Assembly (NCBI GenBank): GCA_036872755.1
Contig: JAVHNS010000012.1
Coordinates: 1,475,962 to 1,539,961 of the forward strand
Length of the DNA stretch: 64,000 bases
Reading direction: 5' to 3'
From: Orbilia blumenaviensis
Lineage: Eukaryota; Ascomycota; Orbiliomycetes; Orbiliales; Orbiliaceae
Under the pieces are notes generated by a model, which worked only from the letters and a program-made list of their open reading frames with translations, was not told the origin of the DNA and did not search any database. This document shows, one piece after another, positions 26,850-40,800 of this stretch. The position numbers were made by a program, and so were the translations under genes. Numbering within the stretch: position 1 is the stretch's first letter; each line of letters starts with the position of its first letter.

Positions 26850-28588
26850 GGGTAAGTTTTTATTTCTAAAATAATTTTATATAATCTGTAACAAAATATT
26901 TTTTTTTGATTATTAAGAATTGTTTTTTGGTTTGTAAAGAGTAGTTTAATGAATAAAGTATTTATTGTTGTTGTTAAATTTGTTAAGAATTTTTTTAACT
27001 TTGTATTTTATGTAATTATTGTATTTAATTTTAATTTTATTTAGGTTTTTTTTGAGTTTTAAAAAAATTTTTTTTAAAATTAAAATATGAAATGTTTTAT
27101 ATATTTATGTTGGTTTAAATATATTAAATTTAAAATAATATTTTTTAAGTTTTTTTTTGATTATGTATGGGTTAAATTTTTAAAAATTAAGTTTTTTATT
27201 AAATTATTTGGTTTTTAAATTTTGTATAAATAAGTATATTTTATTTTTTTTTTTAAAATTTAAAATTTTTTTTTGTTGTTTATTATAATAATAGTTTATT
27301 TTTTTTTGTAAGAATTAAAAATTTTTCATAAGAATATTATAAGTATTTTTCATTAATTTCATATATTCTTCAATTTTAAAGATAATTTTTTTTAATATAA
27401 AAGAAAAAAGAATAATTTTAAGTATTTATCTTCTTAATACTTTATATAAAATATACTTAATAATTAAATATTAAAAAGTATTATAGGTAAATTTTATTAT
27501 AAATAAAAAAAATATTTAATTATTTTAAATATAATTAAAGAAGTTTTGAAGGTAGATTTTAAAAGTTTGGATGAGTTTTTTGAAAACTTCATTTGTTTGA
27601 GTGTAATTTTTGGTTATAATGTTTAATTTAATATTAATTTAGTTTATAATTGATTGTTAATATTTGTTTATGAAGAGAAGATTGTAATCAAAAATATATT
27701 TTTATTAGATTTTATATTTAAAAAAAACATAATTATAATAGATTTGTTGTAATTTTTTAATTTTTTATTAATTATCTCACAAAATAAAAATAGCAATTTT
27801 TGTTAATTTATCTATAATAATTAATATTTTGTTATATAGTTTATTAATAAAAAAATTTTGTACTAAAGGTATTTTTTGTATAAAGTTATAAGTAATAATT
27901 TTAAAAAATACATTTAATACATCATATAATTAAAAAGTTTTATAAAGTTTATATCAATTAAACTTATTTTTATAATAAAGATTGTAAATTTTAATATATT
28001 TTTTAATTTGCTTTCTCATTTAAAATCAAAAATAAATCTTTATAATAAACTCCTAAATACAATCAATTTTTAGATAACCATAAACTAAATAATCATAATA
28101 TAGAAAGATAAATTTTTTTTAAAACTTCTTAATCAAAATATAAAACAAATTTTAAAACATAATAATTCCATCAACTAATTCAAAATAAAATAAAATATTT
28201 TTTTTTTTTAAAATCCACTATACAACAAAATCTTATTCATAAACTTTAAAAACTTTCTATCAAAAATCATCTTTAATATTATATTTTGTTAAATTCAAAA
28301 ATTTATTTATAAAAATCTAATCCTTAATATCACCATATTTAAAAATTACTCCTTTATCAAATTCAACACCTTTAACAAAATCTAATCTTTTACTTATCAC
28401 ATCTACAAAAACATTCTCTTTTCCTTTAAAGTATATTATCTTCATACTATATTCACTAAAAAATTCCCACCATCAAACTTATCATCTACTAAATTCCTTT
28501 ATAATTAAAAAGTAAATAAAATTCTTATAATCAAATAAAACTATAAAAAATTCTTTATTTTAAAAATAAATATACCATTTTCAACAAA
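26850..28588 (-). pseudogene. Outer element, 3' part of pol (RNase H end, integrase, chromodomain), decayed
   Basis: Aligned by eye to the inner copy. The reverse strand near 28,430-28,480 retains the RNase H-terminal WWEFF...KIIHF segment, and near 26,850-27,010 the counterpart of the inner chromodomain. Many in-frame stops are present. The frame is severed at 28,588 by the inner element; its 5' part resumes at 37,807. Confidence 0.75.
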
Positions 28589-28593
28589 CTTTT

Positions 28594-29160
28594 TGTTACA
28601 CCTATCCCAGGTATTTCCCAAATAAAAAATTCCTAAAACAGCCTAACATTCTTTGGTTAATCATATTCTCAATCTAAAATATTCAAATTATTCTCTTAAA
28701 ATAAGTTAGATTAAATATAAAAATATTAAATAATATAATTCCTAATAAGGGTATACTAAGTTCAATAAATAAAGATAATAAACAAAATATATTAAATATT
28801 AATAAATTAACCAATGAAATCTAAAAAAAAATCCTAAAACTATTATTGTTTAAAAATCCTTATATATATAAACATCATTTATACAAATATAAATCATCTA
28901 TAAATTTTAAATATTATATACCCAAATAAGTGTTATATATACATAATATATTAAACCATATATAATATTTTATGTATAATTTATTTTAAAAATATATTAT
29001 TAATACAATATATTTACAAACAGTCCAATTTTAGTTTAATTTATTTCCAAATTTATAATCCAAATATTTATATTATAAATCTAATTTATAAACTGAATCC
29101 AAAATTAAACAAACTCATATTTAACATATCAAAACATATTTAATCTAATTAACCATAACA
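28594..29160 (-). repeat. Inner element 3' LTR
   Basis: 567 bp. Begins TGTTACACCTATCCCAGG and ends ACCATAACA, a decayed form of the GGCCRTGACA end seen in its partner. It is G-poor on the plus strand. Confidence 0.93.
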
Positions 29161-29783
29161 TTATCTTCTCCTTCAAAAAAAATTTCCAAAAGGAAAATTC
29201 CCATACAAAATTTTCTCACATATAAAAAATATAACAAAACTAAATAAAAAATCTTTATACAAAATTTATTTACAAAATTCTACCATATAAAAAAATTATT
29301 TAAAAAAAATTTATATATAAAAAATTATATATTTAAAAATATAATTTTTTATAATCACATTACATACTTATATAAACAAAATTAAATATAAATAATTATA
29401 ATTTACACCATAACTAAATCTTAAAATTTAAATTATAAAATATTTTTTTATATATATAAAATAATATTAAATTTTTCATCCTAATTATATAACAAAACAT
29501 AATTTAAAAATCTAAAAAAAAATCAGAAAATTATATTTAAATAAAACAAAAAAAAACCATTTTTCTTAAACAATTCAAATTAAAAAATTTAAAAACTACA
29601 GTTTTATATTTACACTACATCACAAACAATCATATTTACATTATATTAAAAAAAAATATTAAATATAAAATCTATTATAGACAAAGTAAAATAAGAAAAT
29701 GTAATATAATTTTTTATAAATGATTTTTATTTTTTTTCGCTCTGTAAAATATTTCTAATTTAAAATTTTTAATAAATCATATT

Positions 29784-30131
29784 ATGGAAATTCAAAACAA
29801 AAAATTTAAAAAATTAGAAGAAATTTTTACTCAATATAAAATAACACATCAAAAAATCATTAAAAATCAAATAAAACTCACAAAACTTCTAATTAAATTC
29901 AACACTATTACAACTAAATTAAAACATCAATCTACTAAAACTTCAATAATCACACAAAAATATCAAGAATTTTTTCTTCATAAAAAACAAAAAATCATAA
30001 AAAATAATATAATATTCAAAAATAATCCAATTATTAAAAAAAAAACTAATAAAAATTCATCAACACCTAATAAAATATTTAATTTTTTTTATAACATCCC
30101 AGCAAATACAATAGATTTTTCTACTAAATAA
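29784..30131 (+). CDS. Antisense ORF near the 3' end of the inner retrotransposon
   Basis: 115 codons with an ATG start, on the strand opposite to pol, in the ~1.4 kb between the chromodomain and the 3' LTR. The product is Lys/Ile/Gln-rich with regularly spaced hydrophobic residues (KKLEEIF, LTKLLIKFN), suggesting a coiled coil. Many AAA/AAT codons would be former GAA/GAT if the plus strand suffered G-to-A change, which would make the ancestor acidic. The homologous stretch in the outer copy (from about 26,025) is interrupted by TAA codons where this one has CAA. Inference: relic of an accessory antisense gene. Alternative: a frame left open by chance because this segment kept its plus-strand C residues. 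Confidence 0.4.
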   Translation: MEIQNKKFKKLEEIFTQYKITHQKIIKNQIKLTKLLIKFNTITTKLKHQSTKTSIITQKYQEFFLHKKQKIIKNNIIFKNNPIIKKKTNKNSSTPNKIFNFFYNIPANTIDFSTK

Positions 30132-30609
30132 AATAAGAATTATCTCATGTTTTCCATAAAAAATTTCCTTCAAAATATTATCTAAAACTTAACTAATTTC
30201 CTATCATATATTTATAATTTTTTATTTTTAAATCAAATCATACCTTATTATCTTACTATAATTTATATTAAATCATTAACTCCAATAATTCATAATATCA
30301 CTCTATCAATACAATTTCTACACAATCACTCATTAACACTACCAAAATACAAAATTCTATTAATTAAAAAAATAAAATATCTAAAAAAAATTAAAAAATA
30401 GTTAAATAGACAACACCATAAATATCTATTCAAACCATATATCTATAAAAATAGATATTTATAAAAAAAATTCATAAATATAAAAATTAATTAAATAAAA
30501 AAACCATATCCTTATAAATCAAAAATCTACAAAATATACTAATTTCTATTTTTCTTAAATCTTCCCCATCCTCATTTAAATACAAAAACATCAAATTAAT
30601 AAAATAAAT

Positions 30610-33310
30610 CCCTATTCCTAAAATAATCCTATATAATTTATAACAAAATATTTTCTTCTAATTACCAAAAATTATCTTCTAATTCATAAAAAACAACCCA
30701 ACAAATAAAATATTCATTATCACCATTAAATCCATTAAAAATTCTTTCAACTTCATATTCCATATAATCATTATATTCAATTTCAATCTTATTTAAATCC
30801 TTTTTAAATCCTAGAAAAACTTTTTTTAAAACTAAAACATAAAATATCTTATATATCTATATTAATCCAAATATATTAAATTTAAAATAATATTTTCCAA
30901 ATTTCTTCTTAATTACATATAAACCAAATTTTTGAAAATTAAATTTTTTATTAAATCACTTAATTTTCAAATTTCATGCAAGTAAATATGTTTTATCTCC
31001 TTTTTTAAAATCTAAAACTTCCTCCCATCATTTATCATAATAATAACTCATTTTTTTTTATAAGAATTGAAAATCTTTTACAAAAATATTATAAGTATTT
31101 TTTATTAATTTCATATATTCTTCAATTTTAAGAACAATTTTTTTTAATGTAAAAAAAAGAAGAATAACTTTAAACATCCATCCTCTCAATACTTCATACA
31201 AAATATACTTAATAATTAAATATTAAAAAATATTATAAGTAAATTTTACCATAAATAGAAAAAATATTTAATTATTTTAAACATAATTAAAAAAATTTCA
31301 AAAATAAATTTTAAGAATTTAAATAAATCTCTCAAAAACTCCATCCATTTAAACATAATCTTTAATTGTAATATTCAATTTAATACCAATTTAATTCATA
31401 ATTAATTACCAATATTTATTCATAAAAAAAAAATTACAATTAAAAATATATTTTCATTAAATTTTATATTTAAAAAAAATATAATTATAATAAATTTATT
31501 ATAATTTTTTAACTCCCCATTAACTATCCCACAAAATAAAAATAATAATTTTTATCAACTTATCCATAATAACCAATATTTTATTATACAACTTATTAAT
31601 AAAAAAGTCTCATACTAAAAACATTCCTTATACAAAATCATAAATAATAACTTCGAAAAATATACTCAATACATCATATAATTAAAAAATTCTATAAAAT
31701 TTATATCAATTAAACTTATTTCTACAACAAAAATCGCAAATTTTAATATACTCTTCAATCTACTTTCTCATCTAAAACTAAAAATAAGTTTTTATAATAA
31801 ACTCCTAAATACAATTAATTTTAAAATAACCATGAATTAGGTGATTATAATATAAAAAAATAATTTTTTTTTAAAATTTTTTAATTAAAATATAAAACAA
31901 ATTTTAAAACATAATAATTCCATCAATTAATTTAAAATAAAAAAATATATTTTTTTTTTTTAAAATCCACTATACAACAAAATCTTGTTTATAAACCTTA
32001 AAAATTTTTTGTTAAAAATTATTTTTAATATTATATTCTATCAAATTCAAAAATTTATTAATAAAAATCTAATCCTTAATATTATTATATTTAAAAATTA
32101 TTCTTTTATCAAATTTAACGCTTTTAACAAAATCTAATCTTCTACTTATCACATCTACAAAAACATTCTCTTTTTCTTTAAAGTGTATTATCTTCATACT
32201 ATATTTATTAAAAAATTCCCACCATCAAACTTGTTGTTTATTAAATTCTTTTATAATTAAAAAATAAATAAAATTTTTGTAATTGGATAAAACTATAAAA
32301 AGTTTTTTGTTTTAAAAATAAACGCACCATTTTCAACATACTTCTACAATAACCATCAATTTTTTATTATAAATAACATATTATAATTATATAACATTAA
32401 ATTTATGAAAAATATAAACAATAAAATATTATTATTTATCCTTATAAAATTGAAATAAATAAGTTTTTAGTATTACTATAAAGATGTTAGTTTTAATCTT
32501 AATAAAAAATTTTGGATTATAAAATTTGAAAATAAAAATAAAAATAAATAATTTCTTAAAAGTTTCAAAAATTTAAATTTTTTTAAATATTATCTCAAAT
32601 TTTAGTTATTTCTTAATAAATTTGAAAAATATTACTAACATAAAACTATATTTTTAAATAAATTATTAATAATAATTATAAAATTTAAAAAATAATTATA
32701 TTTTTTTGACATTTTTAAAAAAAAATTAATTTTAAATAATTTAAATTTTTTTAAAATCCATCTTAATTTTATTTGAGATAATTATAACTCCTAAGAATTT
32801 ATATTTAATAATAATAAATTTTAACTTATCTAGCACTATATATAGGTTGTAGTTTTAAAAAAATTTCAACACTACATTAACATTTTCCTTATATTTTCCC
32901 AGCATTTTGTTGAAAATTAAAATATTATTTAAATAAATAATATAAATAATATTTATATGTTTTTAAAGTATATGATTTATAAAAGCTTAAAATAAGGTTG
33001 GTGTATTGGTTAGTTTGAATGGCATAACTAAATATTTAAATAAACTATAGCAACATTGAAAAGCCATTTTTTATTTTTCTCTTAAATTTATTTTAATATT
33101 GTAATAGGTATTAATAATATTTAACTTGATAAAGTAATTCATATTTATTAAATAATTGAAAAATTCATTTATTAATAATAAAAATCCAATATCTTTAATC
33201 ATAATATTATTTAAATTTTTGTAATTGATATATATTCATAATTTTCCATTAAATTTTAATATAAATAATATAAAATATTCTATAAGTAAATTAAAAAATT
33301 AAATGAATCC
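30610..33310 (-). pseudogene. Inner element pol (reverse transcriptase, RNase H, integrase C-terminus, chromodomain), decayed
   Basis: Read on the minus strand. RT at about 33,250-32,900 contains FKYLVMPFKLTNTPTLF and AFINHIL, then IIYLNNILIF at about 32,945-32,911, where the catalytic YLDD is now YLNN. The RNase H end WWEFFNKYSMKIIHFKEKENV is near 32,235-32,170. The integrase C-terminal module KKGDKTYLLA...FGLYVIKKKFGKYYFKFNI is near 31,020-30,900. A chromodomain EYEVERI...YFICWVVFYELEDNFW lies at about 30,760-30,620. Known: this domain order defines Ty3/gypsy chromoviruses. Multiple in-frame stops show that it is inactive. Confidence 0.9.
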
Positions 33311-36300
33311 ATTACGAAAATTTTTATTAATATATTTTTATAAAACCATAATTTTTTCTTTTATATATGTGTATATAAGTAAAAATTTCAATTAAATTTT
33401 TTTCTTTAAAAGAATATAATATATAAATTAATTGATTTTTAATAAAAAATTTTTTTTATCTAAAAATTAAAAAATTAATTTATTATTTTTAAAAATTTAA
33501 TTTAAAATTTTTTTTTTTTTTTTGTTAATTTTTTGTATTTTGAGAAAAATATATTTTATGGAATGAGGTTTGTTTTAAAGATGGTTGTTAATTTTTTTTT
33601 ATAACATATGTTGGGTAAATTAATAATAAATTTCTTTTAAAAATCAATTATTTGATTGGATTTTAAAATAAATTTTTTTATAATTGTATTTTAAAAATTT
33701 AAGGTGATAGGTTTTTTAATTAATATTTAAATTATATTTTTCTAATTAAAAAAATTTAAAAATTAATTTATAAAAAATTTTTAGGATATTTATTGTAATT
33801 GTTTTTAAATATTTATTTATAAGAAGGGTGAAGATGGTTTTGTAAATAATTATTTTAAGAGGGTTATTATTAAAAGTAGTAATATATGTTTTTTAAAATT
33901 TTTGAATGTAAGGTAAATTAAATTGTTTAATAATTTTGGGGTAAATGAATAAATTTTTTGTTTTATAGTTTAATAGAGATGTGTTGGAGTTTTTATTAAT
34001 ATTAATTAATAAAAAGAAATGGTTTTTGGTTGATTATAAGAAAAGTTGTTTAAATAATCCATTTTTAATAATACATAATTTAGATTTTTTAGATGGTATT
34101 GAGTTCTGAAATTTTTTTAGTTTTTTTCTTCTATATTCATTCTTCTATAGATGTTGGTAAATTTAATTTTATTAATATAAAAAAATTTATTAAATTTCAA
34201 TTTAAAATAATCTTATTTAAAATCAATAATTTTGAGTTGGTAGTAAGGTAAGGTAAAATTATTTTGTTTATAATTGGGGTGATTATTTTGGAAATGATGT
34301 TTAAAGTTAAGTTAGGTGTTAAAGGTGAGGTCTTGGTAGTATATATATTATTATTTTATGTTTTGAGTATTTGGTTTGATTTTTAGGATATGAGGATTTT
34401 TAGTGAAGGTGATATATTTTTGGGTGTGGTTGATATAGAAATTATATTTTTTATAAAATAAATAAATAATTAATTTTTTGTAGAGTTGGTATTAGCGATT
34501 TTTTTTCTTAATTAAATTATATTTAATAATATATTTAATATTGGTTGTACAATAATATTTATTTTTTTTATAATATTTTATAATTTCTTCCTCATAATTA
34601 ATATTAAATTAAATAATATAAATATTTTGGTGAATTAAAAATTAAATAATAATTTAAAAAAAATATTAACAAAAATATTTCTTATAATTAAAAAAAATAT
34701 TAAGATTATAGGGAATAAATTAAATAAAATTAAAATATTCAATGTATAAACTCTATTTATTATAGCAAAAATCACAAAAATAAAAAACATAATTATAAAA
34801 TCTCACATCTAAGAATCAATTCTCACACAAATAACAATTGGGAGTAATTTCCCAATATTTTAAAACAATATATTCAATCTCATCAATTTATTTATAAGTA
34901 GAAGGAAAATCAACATTTTTAATTCCTTTATAATAAATTTTTTAATTTTTTACAAAGTTAACTCCATAAAAATTACTATTAATATAAAAGAGGGTATTTT
35001 AATATTTTTTAAAAAAAAACTATTTTTGGTTTTTAGCATATTTGTATCTGGTATATTTAACAATAAAAGTAGTATAGTAATCTAAATATTTACAATTTAA
35101 TCAACTTTAAATTATATAGTTGTAATTTTTACACCAATTATAAATTTTTTTCTAATAATCTATACATTAAACTTATTTTTCTTTAAATTTCATAAAAATT
35201 ATGTTGTTAATATAAATTTTAAGAACAAAAACTTTGTTATTATTTTAGTTTTTGTAAAATATAATTAAAAAGTTAGAAAGAATTTTTTTGTAAATTTTCT
35301 CTTTATTATTTGAGTGTTTTATAAAAAAATTTTCTTATTTATAAAAAATTTAATTGTAAGTAAATAATAAATTTATTTTGATAAAAAAATTTTTTATTAT
35401 ATTAATAAATTATAAATAAATTTTAAAATTTTATGGTATAAAATTAATATAAATTAGGTAAATATAATAAATTTCTTTAAATATATATTTTTGAAAGAGT
35501 TCTTTATTAAAATATTTTTTATAACTCAAATGAATTCCAAATATCAAATTATTCTAAAATTAATAATATTTTTAAAAAGTTGGATTATGAGTAACTAAAA
35601 CAATTTTAAGTTTGGTTTTTTTTTCTTAAGTAATAAATTTAAAAATATTTATAGATTGGTTAGAAATGATTAAGCAATTTAAAATTTGCTTAAAAATTTA
35701 TTATTAAAATTATTCAATTTTTTAAAAAATAAATTAATGTATTATTTAAACCTTTTTCATAATAAATAATAGTAAAAAATTAATGTTTATAAATTTAATA
35801 TTTTTATATTATTAAAATATATTATTTTATTATGGTTTTTTATAATTTCTAACAATATATTTTGATTTGTTGTAGTTGTAGTAAATAGGATTATTAGATT
35901 TTGGTTTTTTAAATTTTTTATTATATAAATAATTATATTAAATTATATTAAAATTTATAAAAGTTGGGTTAAAAATTTTATTTAAAATAAAACTTCTATT
36001 TTTATTTTTGTGCTAATTTTTATTTCCTTTATTATTTTGGTTTTAAAATGTTTTTTTTTTGTTCTTATCTTTTTTAAAACCATAATCATAAAAATTCTTT
36101 TTTTTTTGATTGTACTTATTTTATTAATAGATATTATCAATTTTGATGATTATTTTTTGTATTTTTATATATTTGAAGGGTTTTCTAAATTATTATTCTC
36201 TAAAAAAAATTTAAATTTTCAACTCTAATTTTAATTTTTTTTAAATTTAATAAATAATATTAAATTCATTTTATTCAATAAAAAAAACAATTTAGTTGAA

Positions 36301-37234
36301 TTTGTGGAAATATTTATAAACTAAATTAATTTATTTAAATCCTTCAAAATTTTTACAAATTTTATTAATTTTATCATTTTTTTTGTATTATTATTTAAAG
36401 AATATAATAAATTCCTTGAAATTTATTATAATTTTAAAAATATAAACATCAAAGACAATTTTATTTTTAATATAATAATTATTATAATTAATAAATGTTT
36501 GAAAAATTGGGTTTTTTAAATATATTTCTATAAAAATAATTTTGAGTTTGTTATTTAGAAATCTATTACCCTATACTTTAAAATAAATTAAAAATTAATG
36601 GAAAAAATAATCAATTTTTTTAAATTTATTAGAATACTTTATTAAATTTTTAATTTTAAATATTTTATTAATATTGGTTTTAATTTTTTTTTTATTATAA
36701 TTTATTTTAAAAATTTCATATTCCAATTATTTTTATAAAAATACTTCTTTCTTATCTGCAATAATTTACTTGTATTTTATTTTTAAAATAGTTATTTTTG
36801 TTATAAAATCTTCCACAATTAATAAAATTTATTTACTTAAAAATCTTTTTATACTAATTATTACATTAAATAAATTTAATATTATGTTAAATAATTATTT
36901 ATATTTTTAAAAATAATCTAATATTGATTATATCCTAATCGTAATATTGATGTATTTAATGTTTCTATATTATCCAGATAAATTATTGATTTATATTAAT
37001 TCTAAATTTTTACTATCAATAATTAATTTTAAAAAAAATAATTCAACTTATTCTACAAATGATTTTTTTATCTACATCTGTTAATTTTAAATTATAATTA
37101 ATAGATATATTATTTTATCAAAAAAATTATCTCCTATTTTGTAAGTAATATTATAAAAGTTATAATATTTAACATCACTACTATTACTTAATATACAATT
37201 TTTGTTTTATTATTAAAAATCAAATCAATTAAAA
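33311..37234 (-). pseudogene. Inner element 5' internal region (gag and 5' pol), unreadable in detail
   Basis: By position this holds gag, protease and the start of RT, read leftwards from the 5' LTR. In the matching outer region (42,694 leftwards) a minus-strand frame near 42,590-42,420 reads PVATQNQQMQTKELFAK, then a stop, then VKLFFLKLTINNKNLKLI, which I take as N-terminal gag. No zinc knuckle or protease motif can be distinguished. Plus-strand C-poor and G-poor patches alternate. Confidence 0.5.
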
Positions 37235-37801
37235 TATTACACCTATCTTAAATATTTCTTAAATAGAAAATTCTTAAAATAATTTAGTATTTTTTAATTA
37301 ATCATATTCTTAATTTAAAATATTTAAATTATTTTCTTAAAGTAAACTAAATTAAATATAAAAATATTAAATAATATAATTCCTAATAAAAATATACTAA
37401 ATTCAATAAATAAAAATAATAAACAAAATATATTAAATATTAATAAGTTAATTAATAAAATTTAAAAAAAAATTTTAAAACTATTATCATTCAAAAATCT
37501 TTATATACATAAACATTATTTATATAAATATAAATTATTTATAAATTTTGGATATTATATACTCAAATAAGTATTATATGCACATAATATGTTAAACCAC
37601 ACATAATACTTCATATATAATTTATTCTAAAAATATATTATTAATATAATATATTTGCAAATAATTCAATTTTAGTTTGGTTTATTTTTAAACTCATAAT
37701 CTAAATATTTATATCATAAATCTAATCTGTAAACTAAATTCAAAATCAAACAAGCTCATGTTTGACACGCCAAGACATACCTAATCTGGCTGGCCGTGAC
37801 A
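37235..37801 (-). repeat. Inner element 5' LTR
   Basis: 567 bp, the same length as the partner LTR. Starts TATTACACCTATC (TG decayed to TA) and ends CTGGCTGGCCGTGACA. The last ~80 bases are much less decayed than the rest. Confidence 0.93.
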
Positions 37802-37806
37802 CTTTT

Positions 37807-40800
37807 ATAATAATTATTAATTTTTTATTATGAATAATATATCACAATTATATAGTGTTAAATTTATAAAAAATATAAGTAATGGGGTATTATTATTTAT
37901 TTTTATAAAATTAAAGTAAGTAAATTTTTAATATTATTATAAAAATATTAATTTCAATTTTAATAAATAATTTTGGGTTGTAAAATTTAAAAATAAAAAT
38001 GGAAATAAATAATTTTTTAAAAATTTTAAAAACTTAAATTTTTTTAAATATCATCTTAAACTTTAATTATTTTTTAATAAATTTGAAAAATACTATTAAT
38101 ATAAAACTATACTTTTAAATAAATTATCAATAATAATTATAAAATCCAAAAAATAATTATATTTCTTTGATATTTTCAAATAAAAGCTAATTTTAAATAA
38201 CTTAAACCTTCTTAGGGTTTATTTTGATTTTATTTAAAATAATTATAGCTTCTAAAAATTTGTATTTAATAATAATAAATTTTGACTTATTTAATATTAT
38301 ATATAGATTGTAATCCCAAAAGGATTTTAATATTGTATTAACATTTTCTTTATATTTTTTTAGTATTTTGTTAAAAATTAAAATGTTATTTAAATAGATA
38401 ATATAAATAATATTTATATGTTTTTAAAATATATAATTTATAAAAGTTTAAAAAAAAGTTAATATATTAGTTAATTTAAATAATATAACTAAATATTTAA
38501 ATAAACCATAATAATATTAAAAAATTATTTTTTATTTTTTTTTTAAATTTATTTTAATATTATAATAAATATTAATAATATTTAATTTGATAAAATAATT
38601 TGTATTTATTAAATAATTAAAAAATTTATTTATTAATAATAGGGGTTTAATATTTTTAATTATAATATTATTTAAGTTTTTGTAATTAATATATATTTGT
38701 AATTTTTTATTAAGTTTTAATATGAATAGTATAAGGTGTTTTATAAATGAATTAAAAGGTTAGATAAATTTATTATAAAGGTTTTTGTTAATGTATTCAC
38801 GTAAAATTACAGTTTTCTTTTTTATATATGTGTATATAGGTAAAAATTTTGGTTAAATTCCTTCTTTCAAAAAAATATAATATGTAAATTAATTAATTTT
38901 CAGCAAAAAATCTTGTTTATTTAAAAATTGAAAAACCAATTTATTGTCTTTAAAAATCTAATCTAGAATTTTTTTTTTTTTTTTATTAATTTTTTATATT
39001 TTAAGAAAAACATATCTTATAAAATAAAATTTATTTTAAAAGCAATTATTAACTTTCTTTTGTGATATGTGTTAAATAAATTAGTGATAAACTTTTTTTA
39101 AAAATTGATTGTTTAATTAAATTTTAAAATAAATTTTTCTATAATTGTATTTTGAGAATTTAAAGTGATGGGTTTTTTAATTAATATTTAGATTATGTTT
39201 TTTTAATTAAGGGAATTTAAGAATTAATTTATAGAAAGTTTTTAGGATATTTATTATAATTATTTCTAAGTATTTATTTATAAAAAATATAAAAATAATT
39301 TTATAAATGATTGTTCTAAAAGGGTTATTATTAAAAATAGTAATATATATTTTTTAAAATTTTTAAATATAAAATAATTTAAATTGTTTAATAATTTTAA
39401 AATAAATAAATAAATTTTTTATTTTATAATTTAATAAAAATATATTAAAATTTTTATTAATATTAACTAATAAAAAAAAATGATTTTTAATTAATTATAA
39501 GGAAAATTATTTAGATAATTTATTTTTAATAATATATAATTTGGATTTTTTAGGTGGTATTAAATTTTAAAATTTTTTTAATTTTTTTTTTTTATATTCA
39601 TTTTTTTATAAATATTAATAAATTTAATTTTATTAATATAAAAAAATTTGTTAAATTTTGGTTTAAGGTGATTTTATTTAAGATTAATAATTTTAAATTA
39701 GTAATAAGGTGAGGTAAAATTATTTTATTTATAGTTAAAATAATTTTTTTAAAAATGGTGTTTGAAATTAAATTAGGTGTTAAAAGTAAAATTTTGGTAG
39801 TACATGTATTGTTATTTTATGTTTTAAGTGTTTAATTTAATTTTTAGGATATAAAAATTTTTGGTAAAAATAATATATTTTCAAATATAATTAATATAAA
39901 AATTATATTTTTTATAAAATAAATAAATAGTTGGTTTTTTATAAAATTAATATTAGTGATTTTTTTTTTTTATTAAATCATATTTGGTGATATATTTAAT
40001 ATTGGTTATATAATAATATTTATTTTTTTTGTGATATTTTATAATTTTTTTTTTATAATTAATATTAAATTAAATAATATAAATATTTTGGTGAGTTAAG
40101 AGTTAAATGATAATTCAAAAAAGATATTAATAAAAATATTTTTTGTAATTAAAAAAAATATTGGGATTGTAGAAAATAAGTTGGATGAAATTAAAATATT
40201 TAATATATAAACTTTATTTATTGTAATAAAAATTGCAAAGGTAGAGAGTGTGGTTATAGAGTTTTATATTTAAAGGTTAATTTTTATATAAATAGTAATT
40301 AAAAATAATTTTCTAATATTTTGAAATAATATATTTAATTTTATTAGTTTATTTATAAGTAAAAGGAGAATTGATGTTTTTAATTTTTTTATAGTAAATT
40401 TCCTAATTTTTTATAAAATTAACTCTATAAAAGTTGTTATTAATATAAAAAAAAATATCTTAATATTTTTTAAAAAAAAATTATTTTTAATTTTTAATAT
40501 ATTTGTATTTAACATATTTAGTAATGAAAGTAGTGTAATAATTTAAATATTTATGGTTTAATTAATTTTGAGTTGTATGGTTGTAATTTTTATACTAATT
40601 ATAAATTTTTTTTTAATAATCCATATATTAAATTTATTTTTTTTTAAATTTTATAAAAATTATGTTGTTAATGTAGGTTTTAGGAATAAAAACTTCATTA
40701 TTATTTTAATTTTTGTAAAATATAGTTAAAAAGTTAGAAGAAATTTTTTTGTAGGTTTTTTTTTTATTATTTAAATATTTTATAAAAAAATTTTTCTATT

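Larger units (their letters stand above)
28594..37801 (-). mobile_element. Inner Ty3/gypsy chromovirus-type LTR retrotransposon, full length
   Basis: Seen: LTRs of 567 bp each (28594-29160 and 37235-37801), TG...CA-type ends, and a perfect CTTTT duplication at 28589-28593 and 37802-37806. The undisturbed target in the inner copy itself reads CTTCT (32341-32345), so the element jumped into its own twin between RT and RNase H. A purine-rich tract (GAAGGAGAAGATAA on the minus strand) abuts the 28594-29160 LTR, making that the 3' LTR and the minus strand the coding strand. Total about 9.2 kb. Internal frames are riddled with stops by RIP-like transitions, so it is dead. Confidence 0.95.

Noticed and set aside
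36010..36228. 72-codon hydrophobic frame (Ile/Leu/Phe-rich)
   Set aside because: A hydrophobic product is the expected outcome of T-rich sequence inside a dead retrotransposon.
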